Positions 16,195-24,817 of a stretch of 64,000 nucleotides of DNA are shown here, piece after piece. Source of the stretch: Noviluteimonas gilva (GTDB taxonomy: Bacteria > Pseudomonadota > Gammaproteobacteria > Xanthomonadales > Xanthomonadaceae); contig NZ_WOXT01000003.1 of the NCBI RefSeq assembly GCF_009740395.1, positions 1-64,000 of the forward strand, written 5' to 3'. The notes beneath the pieces were generated by a model. It was not told the DNA's origin and did not search any database. It was given only the letters and a program-made list of their open reading frames with translations. Made by a program: the position numbers and the translations under genes. Position 1 is the stretch's first letter, and each line of letters starts with the position of its first letter.

Positions 16195-16887
16195 ATGTGC
16201 GGCCGATTCACCCGCGACTTCACGTGGCAGCAGGTGCGCGAGTTCTCGCGCATGCTGGACCTGGTCGTGCCTGCCGAAGACCCGACGCCGGCCTGGAACA
16301 TCGCACCCACCGATCCGCATCCGGTCATCGTCGCGCACGGCGAGGGCGGCGCCGTGCAGGAGATGCGCTGGGGCCTGCTTCCGCCCTGGCAGAAGGACAC
16401 CAAGCTCGCCTTCGCCACGATCAACGCTAGGCTGGAATCAGTGGCGGACAAGCCCGCCTTCCGCGGCGCGTGGAAACAACGCCGCGCGCTGGTCCCTGCC
16501 TCGGGCTACTACGAGTGGCCCGTCATCGATGGGAAGAAGCGCCCGCACTGGATCCACCTGGCCGATTCGCCGGTGATGCTGTTCGGCGGCGTGTGGGAAA
16601 CGCGCTCCGACGGCGCGGGCGGCGCGCTGCTCACCTATAGCATCGTCACGCGCGCGGCCGATCCGGTGATCCGGCAGGTGCATGATCGGATGCCGCTGAT
16701 CCTCCCGCCCGAGGTGCTGCACGACTGGCTGCATGGCGACGCGGAGCAAGCGATGGCCATCGCGCACGCGGTCCCCGAGCCGGCGCTGGCGTTCCATGAG
16801 GTCGATCCGGCCGTGGGCAACGTGCGCAACCAGGGCGCGCAGCTGATCGCGCCGATGCCGTGCGCGGCGGACGGCCTGTTTCCCTGA
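16195..16887 (+). CDS. SRAP domain protein (HMCES/YedK family)
   Basis: The 230-residue product starts MCGRFTR, giving the catalytic cysteine at position 2 after removal of methionine. Other active-site elements are the asparagine in WNIAPT, the glutamate in ASGYYEWP and the histidine in HDRMPLILPP. SRAP proteins form a thiazolidine crosslink with abasic sites in single-stranded DNA, shielding them from error-prone processing. The length and all key residues are normal. It lies near ligD, but on the other strand, so the two repair genes are not an operon. Confidence 0.95.
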   Translation: MCGRFTRDFTWQQVREFSRMLDLVVPAEDPTPAWNIAPTDPHPVIVAHGEGGAVQEMRWGLLPPWQKDTKLAFATINARLESVADKPAFRGAWKQRRALVPASGYYEWPVIDGKKRPHWIHLADSPVMLFGGVWETRSDGAGGALLTYSIVTRAADPVIRQVHDRMPLILPPEVLHDWLHGDAEQAMAIAHAVPEPALAFHEVDPAVGNVRNQGAQLIAPMPCAADGLFP

Positions 16888-16947
16888 CACGGGGTAAGTG
16901 CCAAACTCCCGCCGGCCAAGAAGCTGCTTCATTTTAGGGGAATACCA

Positions 16948-18228
16948 ATGCGGGACGTCGCATCGGCGCGCATCGCCGTCATCGGCCTGGGCTACGTCGG
17001 GCTGCCGCTCGCCGTTGCGTTCGGGCGCGCGCACGAGACGCTGGGCTTCGACATCGACCCCACGCGCGTGGCCGCGCTGCAGGGCGGGGAAGGCGACCGC
17101 AACCGCGAGGTGGCGGCCGACGAACTCGAACTGGCCGCACGCCTGCGCTTCAGCGCCACGCCCGCCGACCTGCGCGAATGCGACGTCTTCATCGTCACCG
17201 TTCCCACGCCGATCGACGAACACAAGCGCCCCGACTTCAGCCCGCTGATCAGCGCCAGCCGCACGATCGGTGGCGTGCTCAAGCGCGGCGACGTCGTCGT
17301 CTACGAATCCACGGTGTACCCGGGCGCGACCGAAGAAATCTGCGTGCCCGAACTCGAACGCGCCTCGGGCCTGCGCTTCAACCACGATTTCACCGTCGGC
17401 TACAGCCCCGAACGCATCAATCCCGGCGACCGCGAACGCCGCCTGACGAACATCCCCAAGGTCACCTCCGGCTCCACGCCCGAGGCCGCGGATTTCGTCG
17501 ATGCGTTGTACGGCACGATCATCACCGCCGGCACGCACAAGGCTTCGAGCATCCAGGTCGCCGAAGCGTCCAAGGTGATCGAGAACACGCAGCGCGACGT
17601 CAACATCGCGCTGGTCAACGAGTTCGCGCTGATCTTCCATCGCCTGGGCATCGACACGACCGAAGTGCTCGAAGCTGCGTCGACCAAGTGGAACTTCCTG
17701 CCGTTCCGCCCCGGCCTGGTCGGCGGCCACTGCATCGGCGTGGACCCGTATTACCTGATCCAGAAAGCGCAGGCGCACGGTTACTACCCCGACATCCTGC
17801 TTGCATGCCGCCGCATCAACGATGCGATGGGCCACCAGATCGCCGCCGAAGTGGTGAAGCTGATGGTGCAGCGCGGGCTCACCGTCGCCGGCGCGCGCAT
17901 CTTGCTGCTCGGCCTGACGTTCAAGGAAAACTGCCCCGACCTGCGCAACACGCGCGTGGTGGAACTGGCCGGGGAACTCGAGGAATACCGCGCGGTCGTG
18001 GATATCCATGATCCATGGGCCAATCCGCGCGAAGCGATGCAGGAATACGGCATCCGCCTGGTCGAGGATCCCGCGCAGGGCGCCTATGACGCGGTCGTGA
18101 TCGCCGTGGGGCATGATGACTTCAAGGCGATGGGCGTCGAAGGCCTGCATCGGTTGGGCCACCCGCGCACCGTGTATTACGACATCAAGGGCGTGTTCCC
18201 GAAGGATGCGGTGGACGCGCGGCTCTAG
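16948..18228 (+). CDS. tviB: UDP-N-acetylhexosamine 6-dehydrogenase, TviB/WbpA type
   Basis: The 426-residue protein is a nucleotide-sugar dehydrogenase. The N-terminal Rossmann motif is VIGLGYVGLPLAVAFG, followed by VPTPID, ESTVYPG and SPERINPGD. The catalytic cysteine is in VGGHCIGVDPYYL. The C-terminal domain has LGLTFKENCPDLRNTRV. Sequence features (SPERINPGDR, KVTSG) match the UDP-GlcNAc/GalNAc 6-dehydrogenases that make uronic acids for surface polysaccharides rather than plain UDP-glucose dehydrogenases. AGGGGA precedes the ATG. No other polysaccharide genes are adjacent, which is unusual for this family. Confidence 0.9.
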   Translation: MRDVASARIAVIGLGYVGLPLAVAFGRAHETLGFDIDPTRVAALQGGEGDRNREVAADELELAARLRFSATPADLRECDVFIVTVPTPIDEHKRPDFSPLISASRTIGGVLKRGDVVVYESTVYPGATEEICVPELERASGLRFNHDFTVGYSPERINPGDRERRLTNIPKVTSGSTPEAADFVDALYGTIITAGTHKASSIQVAEASKVIENTQRDVNIALVNEFALIFHRLGIDTTEVLEAASTKWNFLPFRPGLVGGHCIGVDPYYLIQKAQAHGYYPDILLACRRINDAMGHQIAAEVVKLMVQRGLTVAGARILLLGLTFKENCPDLRNTRVVELAGELEEYRAVVDIHDPWANPREAMQEYGIRLVEDPAQGAYDAVVIAVGHDDFKAMGVEGLHRLGHPRTVYYDIKGVFPKDAVDARL

Positions 18229-18245
18229 GCCAACAAGAAGGTCGC

Positions 18246-19877
18246 ATGTCCCTCAGTCGCTACTCGCTCTACATCGCCAGCCTCGTCCTCACCGTCGTCT
18301 TCGGCTGGGCCACGCTGCGCGATCCCACGTGGGGCTGGGCGCTGATCATCTCGGCTGGCGTTGCCGCGATCGGCACGGTCGACCTGCTGCAGAAAAAGAG
18401 CACGCTGCGCCGCAACTACCCGGTGCTCGCGCATTTCCGCTATGGGCTGGAATCCATCGGCCCGGAGATGCGGCAGTACTTCATCGAATCGGACATCGCC
18501 GAAACACCGTTCTCGCGCCAGCAGCGCGCGCTGATCTACCAGCGCTCGAAATCGGTGCGCGACACGCGCCCCTTCGGCACGCTGCACGATGTCTACAGCG
18601 TCGACTACGAGTGGATCAATCATTCGCTGTCGCCGGCGGCCATTCCGTCCGACGACTTCCGCATCGACATCGGCGGCGATCGCGTTTCCAAGCCGTATTC
18701 GGCCAGCGTCTTCAACATCTCCGCGATGAGCTGGGGCGCGCTGTCGGCCGCGGCGATCCGCGCCTTGAACGAAGGCGCGCGGCGCGGCAAGTTCTACCAC
18801 GACACCGGCGAGGGTTCGATCTCGCCGTATCACCTGGAAAACGGCGGCGATCTGGTGTGGGAGATCGGCTCGGGTTACTTCGGTTGCCGCGATGAGAAGG
18901 GCGGGTTCGATCCCGACAAGTTCGCGAAAGCCGCGCAACGCGAATCGGTGCGCATGATCGAGGTAAAGCTTTCGCAGGGTGCGAAGCCTGGGCACGGTGG
19001 TGTGTTGCCCGGCGCGAAGGTGACGCAGGAAGTCGCGGACACGCGCGGTGTCGCGCCCGGTGTCGACTGTGTTTCGCCGGCGAAGCACTCCGCGTTCTCG
19101 ACGCCCGTGGGCTTGCTCGAATTCGTCGCCAAACTGCGCGAACTCTCCGGCGGCAAGCCGACCGGTTTCAAACTCGCGATCGGGCATCCGTGGGAATGGT
19201 TCGGCATCGCGAAGGCGATGCAGGAAACCGGGCTGTTGCCCGATTTCATCGTCGTCGACGGCGCGGAAGGTGGCACGGGCGCGGCGCCTTCGGAATTCAT
19301 CGACCACGTCGGCGTGCCGATGCACGAAGCCTTGATGCTCGTGCACAACACGCTCGTGGGCCTGGACCTGCGCGACAAGATCCGCATCGGCGCCGCCGGC
19401 CGCATCGTCAGCGCGTTCGACATGGCCAAGACGATGGCGATGGGCGCGGACTGGTGCAACGCCGGGCGCGGTTTCATGTTCGCGCTGGGGTGCATCCAGT
19501 CGCTGTCGTGCCATACCGACAAGTGCCCGACGGGCGTAGCGACACAGGATCCGCGCCGCTTCAAGCAACTCGACCTGGCCGACAAGGCCACGCGCGTGCA
19601 CAACTTCCACCAGAACACCGTGCATGCGTTGCGCGACCTGCTGTGCGCGGCGGGCCTGGATCATCCGGGTCAGTTGGGGCCCGAACACATCCTGCGTCGC
19701 GTCTCGCCGATCGAAGTGCGTTCGCTCGCGGCGATCTACAACTTCCTCAAGCCCGGCGAGCTGCTGACCAGCATCCCCGACCACGCGGTGTTCCAGCAGT
19801 TCTGGGCCTGCGCACGCAGCGATACCTTCGATGCGCCGGACAAAGTCAGCGCGATGCGGATCGGCAAATCTGTGTAG
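18246..19877 (+). CDS. FMN-binding glutamate synthase family protein
   Basis: An N-terminal membrane segment (about residues 5-45, two helices) precedes a glutamate-synthase-like alpha/beta barrel. The barrel shows MSWGALSAAAIRALNEGA, the glycine-rich DTGEGSISPYH, LSQGAKPGHGGVLPG and the phosphate-binding loop DGAEGGTGAAP. The 3Fe-4S cysteines are in CIQSLSCHTDKCPTG. At 543 residues it lacks the glutaminase domain of full GltB, so it belongs to the stand-alone membrane-linked group whose reaction is unproven. It starts 18 bases after the dehydrogenase stop and may share its transcript, though no functional link is obvious. Confidence 0.9.
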   Translation: MSLSRYSLYIASLVLTVVFGWATLRDPTWGWALIISAGVAAIGTVDLLQKKSTLRRNYPVLAHFRYGLESIGPEMRQYFIESDIAETPFSRQQRALIYQRSKSVRDTRPFGTLHDVYSVDYEWINHSLSPAAIPSDDFRIDIGGDRVSKPYSASVFNISAMSWGALSAAAIRALNEGARRGKFYHDTGEGSISPYHLENGGDLVWEIGSGYFGCRDEKGGFDPDKFAKAAQRESVRMIEVKLSQGAKPGHGGVLPGAKVTQEVADTRGVAPGVDCVSPAKHSAFSTPVGLLEFVAKLRELSGGKPTGFKLAIGHPWEWFGIAKAMQETGLLPDFIVVDGAEGGTGAAPSEFIDHVGVPMHEALMLVHNTLVGLDLRDKIRIGAAGRIVSAFDMAKTMAMGADWCNAGRGFMFALGCIQSLSCHTDKCPTGVATQDPRRFKQLDLADKATRVHNFHQNTVHALRDLLCAAGLDHPGQLGPEHILRRVSPIEVRSLAAIYNFLKPGELLTSIPDHAVFQQFWACARSDTFDAPDKVSAMRIGKSV

Positions 19878-19889
19878 TCGAAGCGGGCG

Positions 19890-20573
19890 CTAGCGTTCGT
19901 GGCGCAGCGACCAGAAGCCGATGTCGCGGCGCAGGCGGAAGCCGATGCGTTCGTACATTTCCTTCGCGCGCTCGTTCTCGTGGCTGACGTGCAGGAAGGG
20001 CTGGATGTTCGAGGCGATCAGATCGTTGGTCAGGTACGCCATCAGCCGTCGCGCGTAACCGCGTCCGTTGCAGTCCGGGCTCGTGCACACCGCGCTGATC
20101 TCGCGCGTGGTCGTCGAGCCCAGGCGTTCACCGATCATCGCCGCGAGCTGGCCGCCTTCGTAGATGCCGAAGTAACGGCCCATTTCCATCGTGCGCGGGC
20201 GGAAGTAGTGCGGATACACCACCGCGGTGAGCGCGAGCACGTCGTCGCGATGGTCGATGCCCAGGGGCATGATCGGCGGGCCGTCGATGCTCGGCAGCGG
20301 CGCATCGCACACCATCTGCGCCAGCGGGGCGAAGGCGTGCATCTTCGCGTCGCGCACTTTTTTCGGCGCAACGCCCAGCAGGTAGACGGTTTCGACCGGC
20401 GCGACGAGCGCGTCGAGCGATTCGTCGACATCGCTGGTTTCGTCCGGCACGGCGAAGAACGGCGCGTACGCCGACGGATAACGCAACGCCACGCCGGCTT
20501 GCATCGCGATCCCGTGGTGCAGGGTGCGCAACGCGGCGTGGATGGGGTTGTCGAGGTCGTCCATGATGGCCAT
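19890..20573 (-). CDS. GNAT family acetyltransferase
   Basis: The 227-residue product ends in a GNAT fold: the acetyl-CoA pyrophosphate loop is CNGRGYARRLMAYL and the last strand is LHVSHENERAKEMYERIGF. The N-terminal half is longer than a minimal GNAT domain, with a degenerate first copy of the fold, as in the FR47-type acetyltransferases. The acceptor is unknown. Its ATG shares one base with the stop of the upstream membrane-protein gene (TGATG), indicating coupled translation; this decides the start at 20573 over the ATG nine bases further in. Confidence 0.85.
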   Translation of the reverse strand: MAIMDDLDNPIHAALRTLHHGIAMQAGVALRYPSAYAPFFAVPDETSDVDESLDALVAPVETVYLLGVAPKKVRDAKMHAFAPLAQMVCDAPLPSIDGPPIMPLGIDHRDDVLALTAVVYPHYFRPRTMEMGRYFGIYEGGQLAAMIGERLGSTTTREISAVCTSPDCNGRGYARRLMAYLTNDLIASNIQPFLHVSHENERAKEMYERIGFRLRRDIGFWSLRHER

Positions 20574-21328
20574 CAAATTCCGGAGCGAATTGCGCCCCTT
20601 GCTTGTTCGAAAGCGTCTGGCTCCACTCTCACCAATCCGGCGAAGGGGCGGGACAAGTCGTAGATCATGTACAGCACCAGGCCCGAATAGATCGCGTATG
20701 CGCCGACGATCATCACGTGCTTGCGCGAGGTGGGATAGATGAACATCAGGCCGCCGATCAGCGCCAGGCCGGCGATGGCCGCGAACCAGAACTCGAACGG
20801 CACGTGCATCGCCGATTCGTAGCCGCGCACCTGGCGTTCGCGTTCGATGACCCACAGGTTGTTTTCGATCTCCTGCGCCAGCACGTGTTCCCGGCGCGAG
20901 GCAGGCGCGAGTGCGAGCGTGCTCGCCTGGAGGGCGCGGACGGCGACCCACCCCGCGGCGCTCACCTCGCCGGTGGCTTCCTGCGCCGGCCAATCCTGGT
21001 CGATGACCGCGTCGATGTAGCGCGCGGCGGCGGCCTGCACGGCCGGTGCGCGGTACTCGCCCGCGAGGAAATACACGTGTTCGACGGCCGCCGCTTCCGT
21101 GCGCTGGCCCGCGCGCAGATCGCCCGCCTGCGTCACCACGTGGCCGAACACCAGGCCGAGGATCACGCCGTGCAGCACGCCCAGGCGATTGGTGATGTCG
21201 CGCGCGAGGTCGCGCGTTTCGCCTTCGTGCTCGTCCCCGTGGCGCCGGCGCATCCAGGCCGCGGGCAGGGCGGCGACGAGGAAGGCGACCAGCACGAACC
21301 CAAGGGCGATGGCGAGGCTGGTCCACAT
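20573..21328 (-). CDS. DUF4239-like integral membrane protein
   Basis: The 251-residue product has an N-terminal membrane helix, a second hydrophobic stretch around VLHGVILGLVFGHVV and two more near the C-terminus (FWFAAIAGLALIGGLMFIY and VGAYAIYSGLVLYMIYDL). Between them is a helical region of roughly 120 residues. This layout matches the DUF4239 family of membrane proteins of unknown function. It is the first of two coupled genes, with the acetyltransferase, and lies 19 bases downstream of the arsC-like gene, so the three may form one leftward operon. Confidence 0.75.
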   Translation of the reverse strand: MWTSLAIALGFVLVAFLVAALPAAWMRRRHGDEHEGETRDLARDITNRLGVLHGVILGLVFGHVVTQAGDLRAGQRTEAAAVEHVYFLAGEYRAPAVQAAAARYIDAVIDQDWPAQEATGEVSAAGWVAVRALQASTLALAPASRREHVLAQEIENNLWVIERERQVRGYESAMHVPFEFWFAAIAGLALIGGLMFIYPTSRKHVMIVGAYAIYSGLVLYMIYDLSRPFAGLVRVEPDAFEQARGAIRSGI

Positions 21329-21347
21329 GGCGGCAATGTACTCCCGG

Positions 21348-21692
21348 TCAGAGCAGTTGCAGGACGTTCTCGATGGGGCGGCCGATGACCGCGCGGTCGC
21401 CGCGGACGAAGATCGGGCGCTCGATGAGGATCGGATGGGCGTGCATGGCGTCGATCAGGGCCGCGTCGGTCAGCGCCGGATCGGCGAGTCCGAGGTCCTT
21501 GTAGGCGTCCTCGCCGGTGCGCAGCAGGGCGCGGGCGGGCAGGCCGAGCTTGCGGACGATCTCGCGGATCTGCGCCTTGCTCGGCGGCGTGTCGAGGTAG
21601 GCCACGACCTGTGGTTGCACCCCATGCTCGGCCAGCAGCGCGAGCGCACCGCGCGACTTGGAACAACGCGGATTGTGGAAGTACTGGTCCAT
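21348..21692 (-). CDS. arsC: ArsC-family reductase (glutaredoxin-dependent type)
   Basis: The 114-residue thioredoxin-fold protein opens MDQYFHNPRCSKSRGAL, giving the single catalytic cysteine, and ends with the arginine-bearing ERPIFVRGDRAVIGRP typical of ArsC. Such proteins reduce arsenate with glutaredoxin and glutathione, but the family also holds members (YfgD-like) of unproven arsenate activity. No arsR, arsB or acr3 gene lies nearby, so a role in arsenic resistance is uncertain. The ATG at 21692 aligns with the family start; longer frames upstream lack homology. Confidence 0.85.
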   Translation of the reverse strand: MDQYFHNPRCSKSRGALALLAEHGVQPQVVAYLDTPPSKAQIREIVRKLGLPARALLRTGEDAYKDLGLADPALTDAALIDAMHAHPILIERPIFVRGDRAVIGRPIENVLQLL

Positions 21693-21840
21693 GCCGGCAT
21701 TGTAGGACCGGGCCGCGAAAAAATAACTGCGGCCGCTTGCACACTGAATACGCACAACACATAAAAATTCCGTTGTATGCATGAACTTCCCGCGATAACG
21801 TCAGTCCATGGCTTGGGGAAGCTGATTGGGGATGATTGCG

Positions 21841-22446
21841 ATGAAACGGGGACTGATTCTTGCGATGGTGCTCTGCGGTGCGCATGGCACGGCGCTGGCC
21901 GTCGACGCGGCCAGCAATGCCGCCAACACCGCCGCCAACAACGCCGCGGTGGTCATCGACAGCCGCTACTCCAGCAGCGGCAGCTTCCTGCCCGCCGTCA
22001 ACGCCGCGCGCGACGCCGCCGCCGGCTTCGCGCTCTCGCGCGCGATGCTCACCAACGTGGTCGCCAAGCATTGCGCGCAGATCGACGTCGCCCACGCCCT
22101 GCGTGCCGACGAAGCCCGCAACCGCTGGTGGCAACACAACGAAGGCGCGGTCGGCGCCGCCAAGGGCTACGTCCAGTTGCAGCGGGCCATCGTGCAGGTG
22201 AAGCAGGGCGAAGCGGCGGCCACGCAGTACCGCGACGGCGTGATGGCGCAGGCGAAGGCCGATGCGATCGCCACGATGGAATCCTGGTTCCCGGAAGGCG
22301 AACAGGACGGCGCAACCTGCGACAAGGTCGTGGACGAATACTTCGCCGGCACGCGCGACATCGGCAGCAACGAGGAATTCGGCACGGTCCTCGGCCGCCT
22401 GGAAGGCGACATGCAGGCTTACCGGGACGCCCAAAGCACCGAGTGA
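21841..22446 (+). CDS. Exported helical protein of unknown function
   Basis: The 201-residue product has a signal peptide (KRGLILAMVLCGAHGTALAVD) and a mature part that is mostly helical and alanine-rich, with two cysteines (KHCAQID and GATCDKV) that could form a disulfide in the periplasm. I do not recognise a family. The start at 21841 gives the cleanest signal peptide, with GGGG upstream; an ATG nine bases earlier is possible. The upstream 150 bases, shared with the divergent arsC-like gene, must hold both promoters. Confidence 0.6.
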   Translation: MKRGLILAMVLCGAHGTALAVDAASNAANTAANNAAVVIDSRYSSSGSFLPAVNAARDAAAGFALSRAMLTNVVAKHCAQIDVAHALRADEARNRWWQHNEGAVGAAKGYVQLQRAIVQVKQGEAAATQYRDGVMAQAKADAIATMESWFPEGEQDGATCDKVVDEYFAGTRDIGSNEEFGTVLGRLEGDMQAYRDAQSTE

Positions 22447-22460
22447 GGCATGCGATCATG

Positions 22461-22480
22461 GCGGGCCCGAACGAGCCCGC
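22461..22480. terminator. Stem-loop after the exported protein gene
   Basis: GCGGGC and GCCCGC form a six-pair stem with an eight-base loop 14 bases beyond the stop codon. No T run follows, so it is at best a weak terminator and it ends four bases before the yjdM start. Confidence 0.3.
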
Positions 22481-22483
22481 CCG

Positions 22484-22819
22484 ATGTCCACGCCTTGCCC
22501 GCAATGCACGCTCGAAAACACCTACGTCGACGGTGCCAACCATGTCTGCGCCGACTGCGGTTTCGAATGGCCGTTGGCGGGTGACGAAGCGGCGGTCGAT
22601 TCGCTCGCGGTGCGCGACAGCAACGGCAACGTGCTTGCCGACGGCGACACGGTCGTCGTGATCAAGGATCTGAAGGTCAAAGGCAGCTCGATCCCGCTCA
22701 AACAGGGCACGGTGATCAAACACATCCGCCTGGTGCCCGACGATGCGGAACACATCGAAGGCAACTCGGACAAGATCAAGGGGCTGGTGCTGAAGACGTG
22801 CTTCCTGCGGAAGGCGTGA
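22484..22819 (+). CDS. yjdM: YjdM (PhnA) family zinc-ribbon protein
   Basis: The 111-residue protein has an N-terminal zinc ribbon (CPQC at residues 5-8 and CADC about 17 residues later) and a C-terminal SH3-like barrel (DGDTVVVIKDLKVKGSS, GTVIKHIRLV, KIKGLVLKTCFLRK). This is the full family layout. The name phnA comes from its place near phosphonate genes in E. coli, but it is not a phosphonoacetate hydrolase and its function is open. The ATG at 22484 is the only start that includes the zinc ribbon. Confidence 0.9.
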   Translation: MSTPCPQCTLENTYVDGANHVCADCGFEWPLAGDEAAVDSLAVRDSNGNVLADGDTVVVIKDLKVKGSSIPLKQGTVIKHIRLVPDDAEHIEGNSDKIKGLVLKTCFLRKA

Positions 22820-22850
22820 GGCACCGAAGCGCACGAAGGGGGCGGGGACG

Positions 22851-23348
22851 ATGCACTTCAAAATGCCATTCAAGAAGCGGCGCGCGCTCTCCGTGACGCA
22901 GACGTGGTTCGGAGCGCGATACGCGGGATTCCTCTTCGATCACGGATTCCAGGTGGCTGCGATCAATACCGCCGAGGTCGCTTGGCATGGTGCTGAGGTG
23001 GAGGTCTTCCAGAGCCAGGAAGTGATGCTGGCATCCACTGTGCTGCGCCACGACGGCTGGACTGTGTTGGTCGCAGTGCCCGGCTCGACGATGGATGCAG
23101 ATGCGATCCTGGATCGAAGTGAGGGGTGGAGCCTGATCTCGGAGGTCTGGATCGACTTCTACCAGCGCACTTCAGAGGCACGTCACCAGTTGCCGTACCC
23201 GCATGCCTTGCCCGAGGAGCGGGAGCGTGCGTTGTTCGATCAAACCTTCCGCGAGTTCCTTCGACTGGTTCGAAGCGGCGAGTTGTCGATCGACGCCCCT
23301 CGACATCGGCTCGAGGCGGAAGAAACTAGCGATCCGGAAATCCTATAG
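22851..23348 (+). CDS. Hypothetical protein, 165 residues
   Basis: The product has mixed alpha and beta content, with no signal peptide or membrane segment. Recognisable features are a basic start (FKMPFKKRRAL), beta-rich middle (QEVMLASTVLRHDGWTVLVAVPGS) and a helical acidic end. I do not recognise the family. Codon use is slightly less GC-biased than its neighbours, which may point to a more recent arrival. Its stop and the stop of the convergent acetyltransferase share the palindrome CTATAG, each reading TAG. Confidence 0.5.
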   Translation: MHFKMPFKKRRALSVTQTWFGARYAGFLFDHGFQVAAINTAEVAWHGAEVEVFQSQEVMLASTVLRHDGWTVLVAVPGSTMDADAILDRSEGWSLISEVWIDFYQRTSEARHQLPYPHALPEERERALFDQTFREFLRLVRSGELSIDAPRHRLEAEETSDPEIL

Positions 23349-23807
23349 ATCACGCCGCAGATACTTCGTCCCGGGCACCGGGTTGAAGACGTACGCCTGC
23401 GTCGGCACGAAGCCGATGTCCGCGTAGAGCTGTTGCGCCGTCGCCATCGACGGCAGCGTGTCGAGAAACATCCGCGAATAGCCCGAATCCTTCGCTTCAT
23501 CGCACAAGCGTTCGACGAGTCGTCGGCCCAGTCGAAGGCCACGCGCGTCGGGCCGAACGTAAAGGCGCTTCATTTCGCAATCGTCCGCCGACAGCGGGCG
23601 AAGGCAAACGCAACCCAGAACACGCTCGCCGTCCTTCGCGAGCAACACGCGACCGCCGGGCCGCGCGTACTTGCCCGGCAGCGCCGCGAGCTCCGCATCG
23701 AAATCCTGGAAGTCGAGATCGACCTCCAGCCCCGACGCGTACTCGCGGAACAACGCGCGCACCGTGGCCAGGTCTTCGGGGAATGCGGCGTCGTCGATCG
23801 CGATCAT
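23343..23807 (-). CDS. GNAT family acetyltransferase
   Basis: A compact 154-residue GNAT enzyme. The fold is clear: helix-strand start FPEDLATVRALFREYASGL, strand VLLAKDGERVLGCVCLRPL, the acetyl-CoA loop VRPDARGLRLGRRLVERL, and the final strand-helix MFLDTLPSMATAQQLYADIGF. The segment AEMKRLYV-like (CEMKRLYV) preceding the loop matches the subgroup that often sits beside hydrolases or peptidases. Its ATG overlaps the stop of the upstream hydrolase (ATGA), so the two are translated in a coupled way. Confidence 0.9.
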   Translation of the reverse strand: MIAIDDAAFPEDLATVRALFREYASGLEVDLDFQDFDAELAALPGKYARPGGRVLLAKDGERVLGCVCLRPLSADDCEMKRLYVRPDARGLRLGRRLVERLCDEAKDSGYSRMFLDTLPSMATAQQLYADIGFVPTQAYVFNPVPGTKYLRRDL

Positions 23808-24751
23808 GTCCAGAGTCGCAGGGCTTCCTCCGCGATGATATCCGGGCGCTCCTCCGGCCAGAACAGCTTGGCCCCCGCGATCCGCCGCACACCCATCGAA
23901 TTGCCGAACGTGCGATCGAGGTAGCCCGCGCTCTCGGGCGAAAAGATCGTATCGCCGGTGCCCCAGAGAATGCGAACGGGAACGCGAACCGCCGAGAGCT
24001 TCGCCGCGATGCCCGCCAGCGGATTCGGATCCAGCCCCATCGCGTACGCATGCACCAAGGCCTTGCGCTGCGGCGATGCGACCAGCGGGCCGAGATACAT
24101 CGCGATGGCTTCGTCCGTCGGATGCGCAGCGTCGGCATAACACATGCCGCCGATGCCTTCGGAAGATCGCGCCAGGCCCGTGTCCGCGTGCCACGGCGCG
24201 AGCCATTGATCGACGAACTTGCCTTCCTTCGAGAGCTCGATCACTGGCAACAGCGCGGGCGGTGGACTGTCGGGCTCCGCATCGCAGTTGGTGAGCAACA
24301 ACGTGCGCACGCGTTCGGGATGTTGCACGACGAACAGTTGCGCGACTGCGCCGCCGCTGTCGTTCGCGACGAGATCGACATCATCGATGCCCAGCGTATC
24401 GAGCAGCGATACGAGCATCGCGACCTGCGCAGCCGGCGCAACGCTTTGGCCCTCGGCGACCGCAGTGAACCCGAGCGCCATGAAATCCGGCGCGATGCAG
24501 CGGCGATACGGCGACAGCCGGGGGAGGGCGCCGCGCCACTGGAATCCGTTGAGCGGAAAGCCGTGCAGGAACAACGCAACACGCCCGACGCCCCGCTCGA
24601 CATACGCGATGTCGCCGAACGGCGTGTTGACGAATTTGCGCGCCGCGGTCCATTCCGCCGCGCGTAAACCATCCGCGCTCGCCGGCCCGATGCCGAACGA
24701 ACCCGCCGCGACCACCACGGCGGCCGCGCGCAAAAATTCCCGACGATTCAT
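23804..24751 (-). CDS. Tat-exported alpha/beta hydrolase
   Basis: The 315-residue product starts with a twin-arginine signal (NRREFLRAAAVVVAAGSFG, then an A-x-A cleavage site near PASA). The mature part has the alpha/beta-hydrolase oxyanion strand LFLHGFPLNGFQW, the nucleophile elbow NDSGGAV with a serine, and the acid at GTGDTIF. It resembles the epoxide-hydrolase and haloalkane-dehalogenase branch. The usual C-terminal catalytic histidine is not evident: the expected place reads KLFWPEERPD. GGAG seven bases upstream supports the ATG at 24751. Export by Tat means it folds in the cytoplasm first. Confidence 0.8.
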   Translation of the reverse strand: MNRREFLRAAAVVVAAGSFGIGPASADGLRAAEWTAARKFVNTPFGDIAYVERGVGRVALFLHGFPLNGFQWRGALPRLSPYRRCIAPDFMALGFTAVAEGQSVAPAAQVAMLVSLLDTLGIDDVDLVANDSGGAVAQLFVVQHPERVRTLLLTNCDAEPDSPPPALLPVIELSKEGKFVDQWLAPWHADTGLARSSEGIGGMCYADAAHPTDEAIAMYLGPLVASPQRKALVHAYAMGLDPNPLAGIAAKLSAVRVPVRILWGTGDTIFSPESAGYLDRTFGNSMGVRRIAGAKLFWPEERPDIIAEEALRLWT

Positions 24752-24817
24752 GACCAACTCCGATACCGATCGAAAACGGGCGGGCCCGCGCGTCGCGAGG
24801 CCCGCCCGCGGTAACCG

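Noticed and set aside
13380-16887. Possibility of a complete Ku-LigD end-joining operon
   Set aside because: No Ku-like frame is present; the nearby small gene encodes a short disordered protein.
21348-21692. Arsenic resistance operon
   Set aside because: Only the ArsC-like gene is present; no repressor or transporter gene of the ars family is adjacent.
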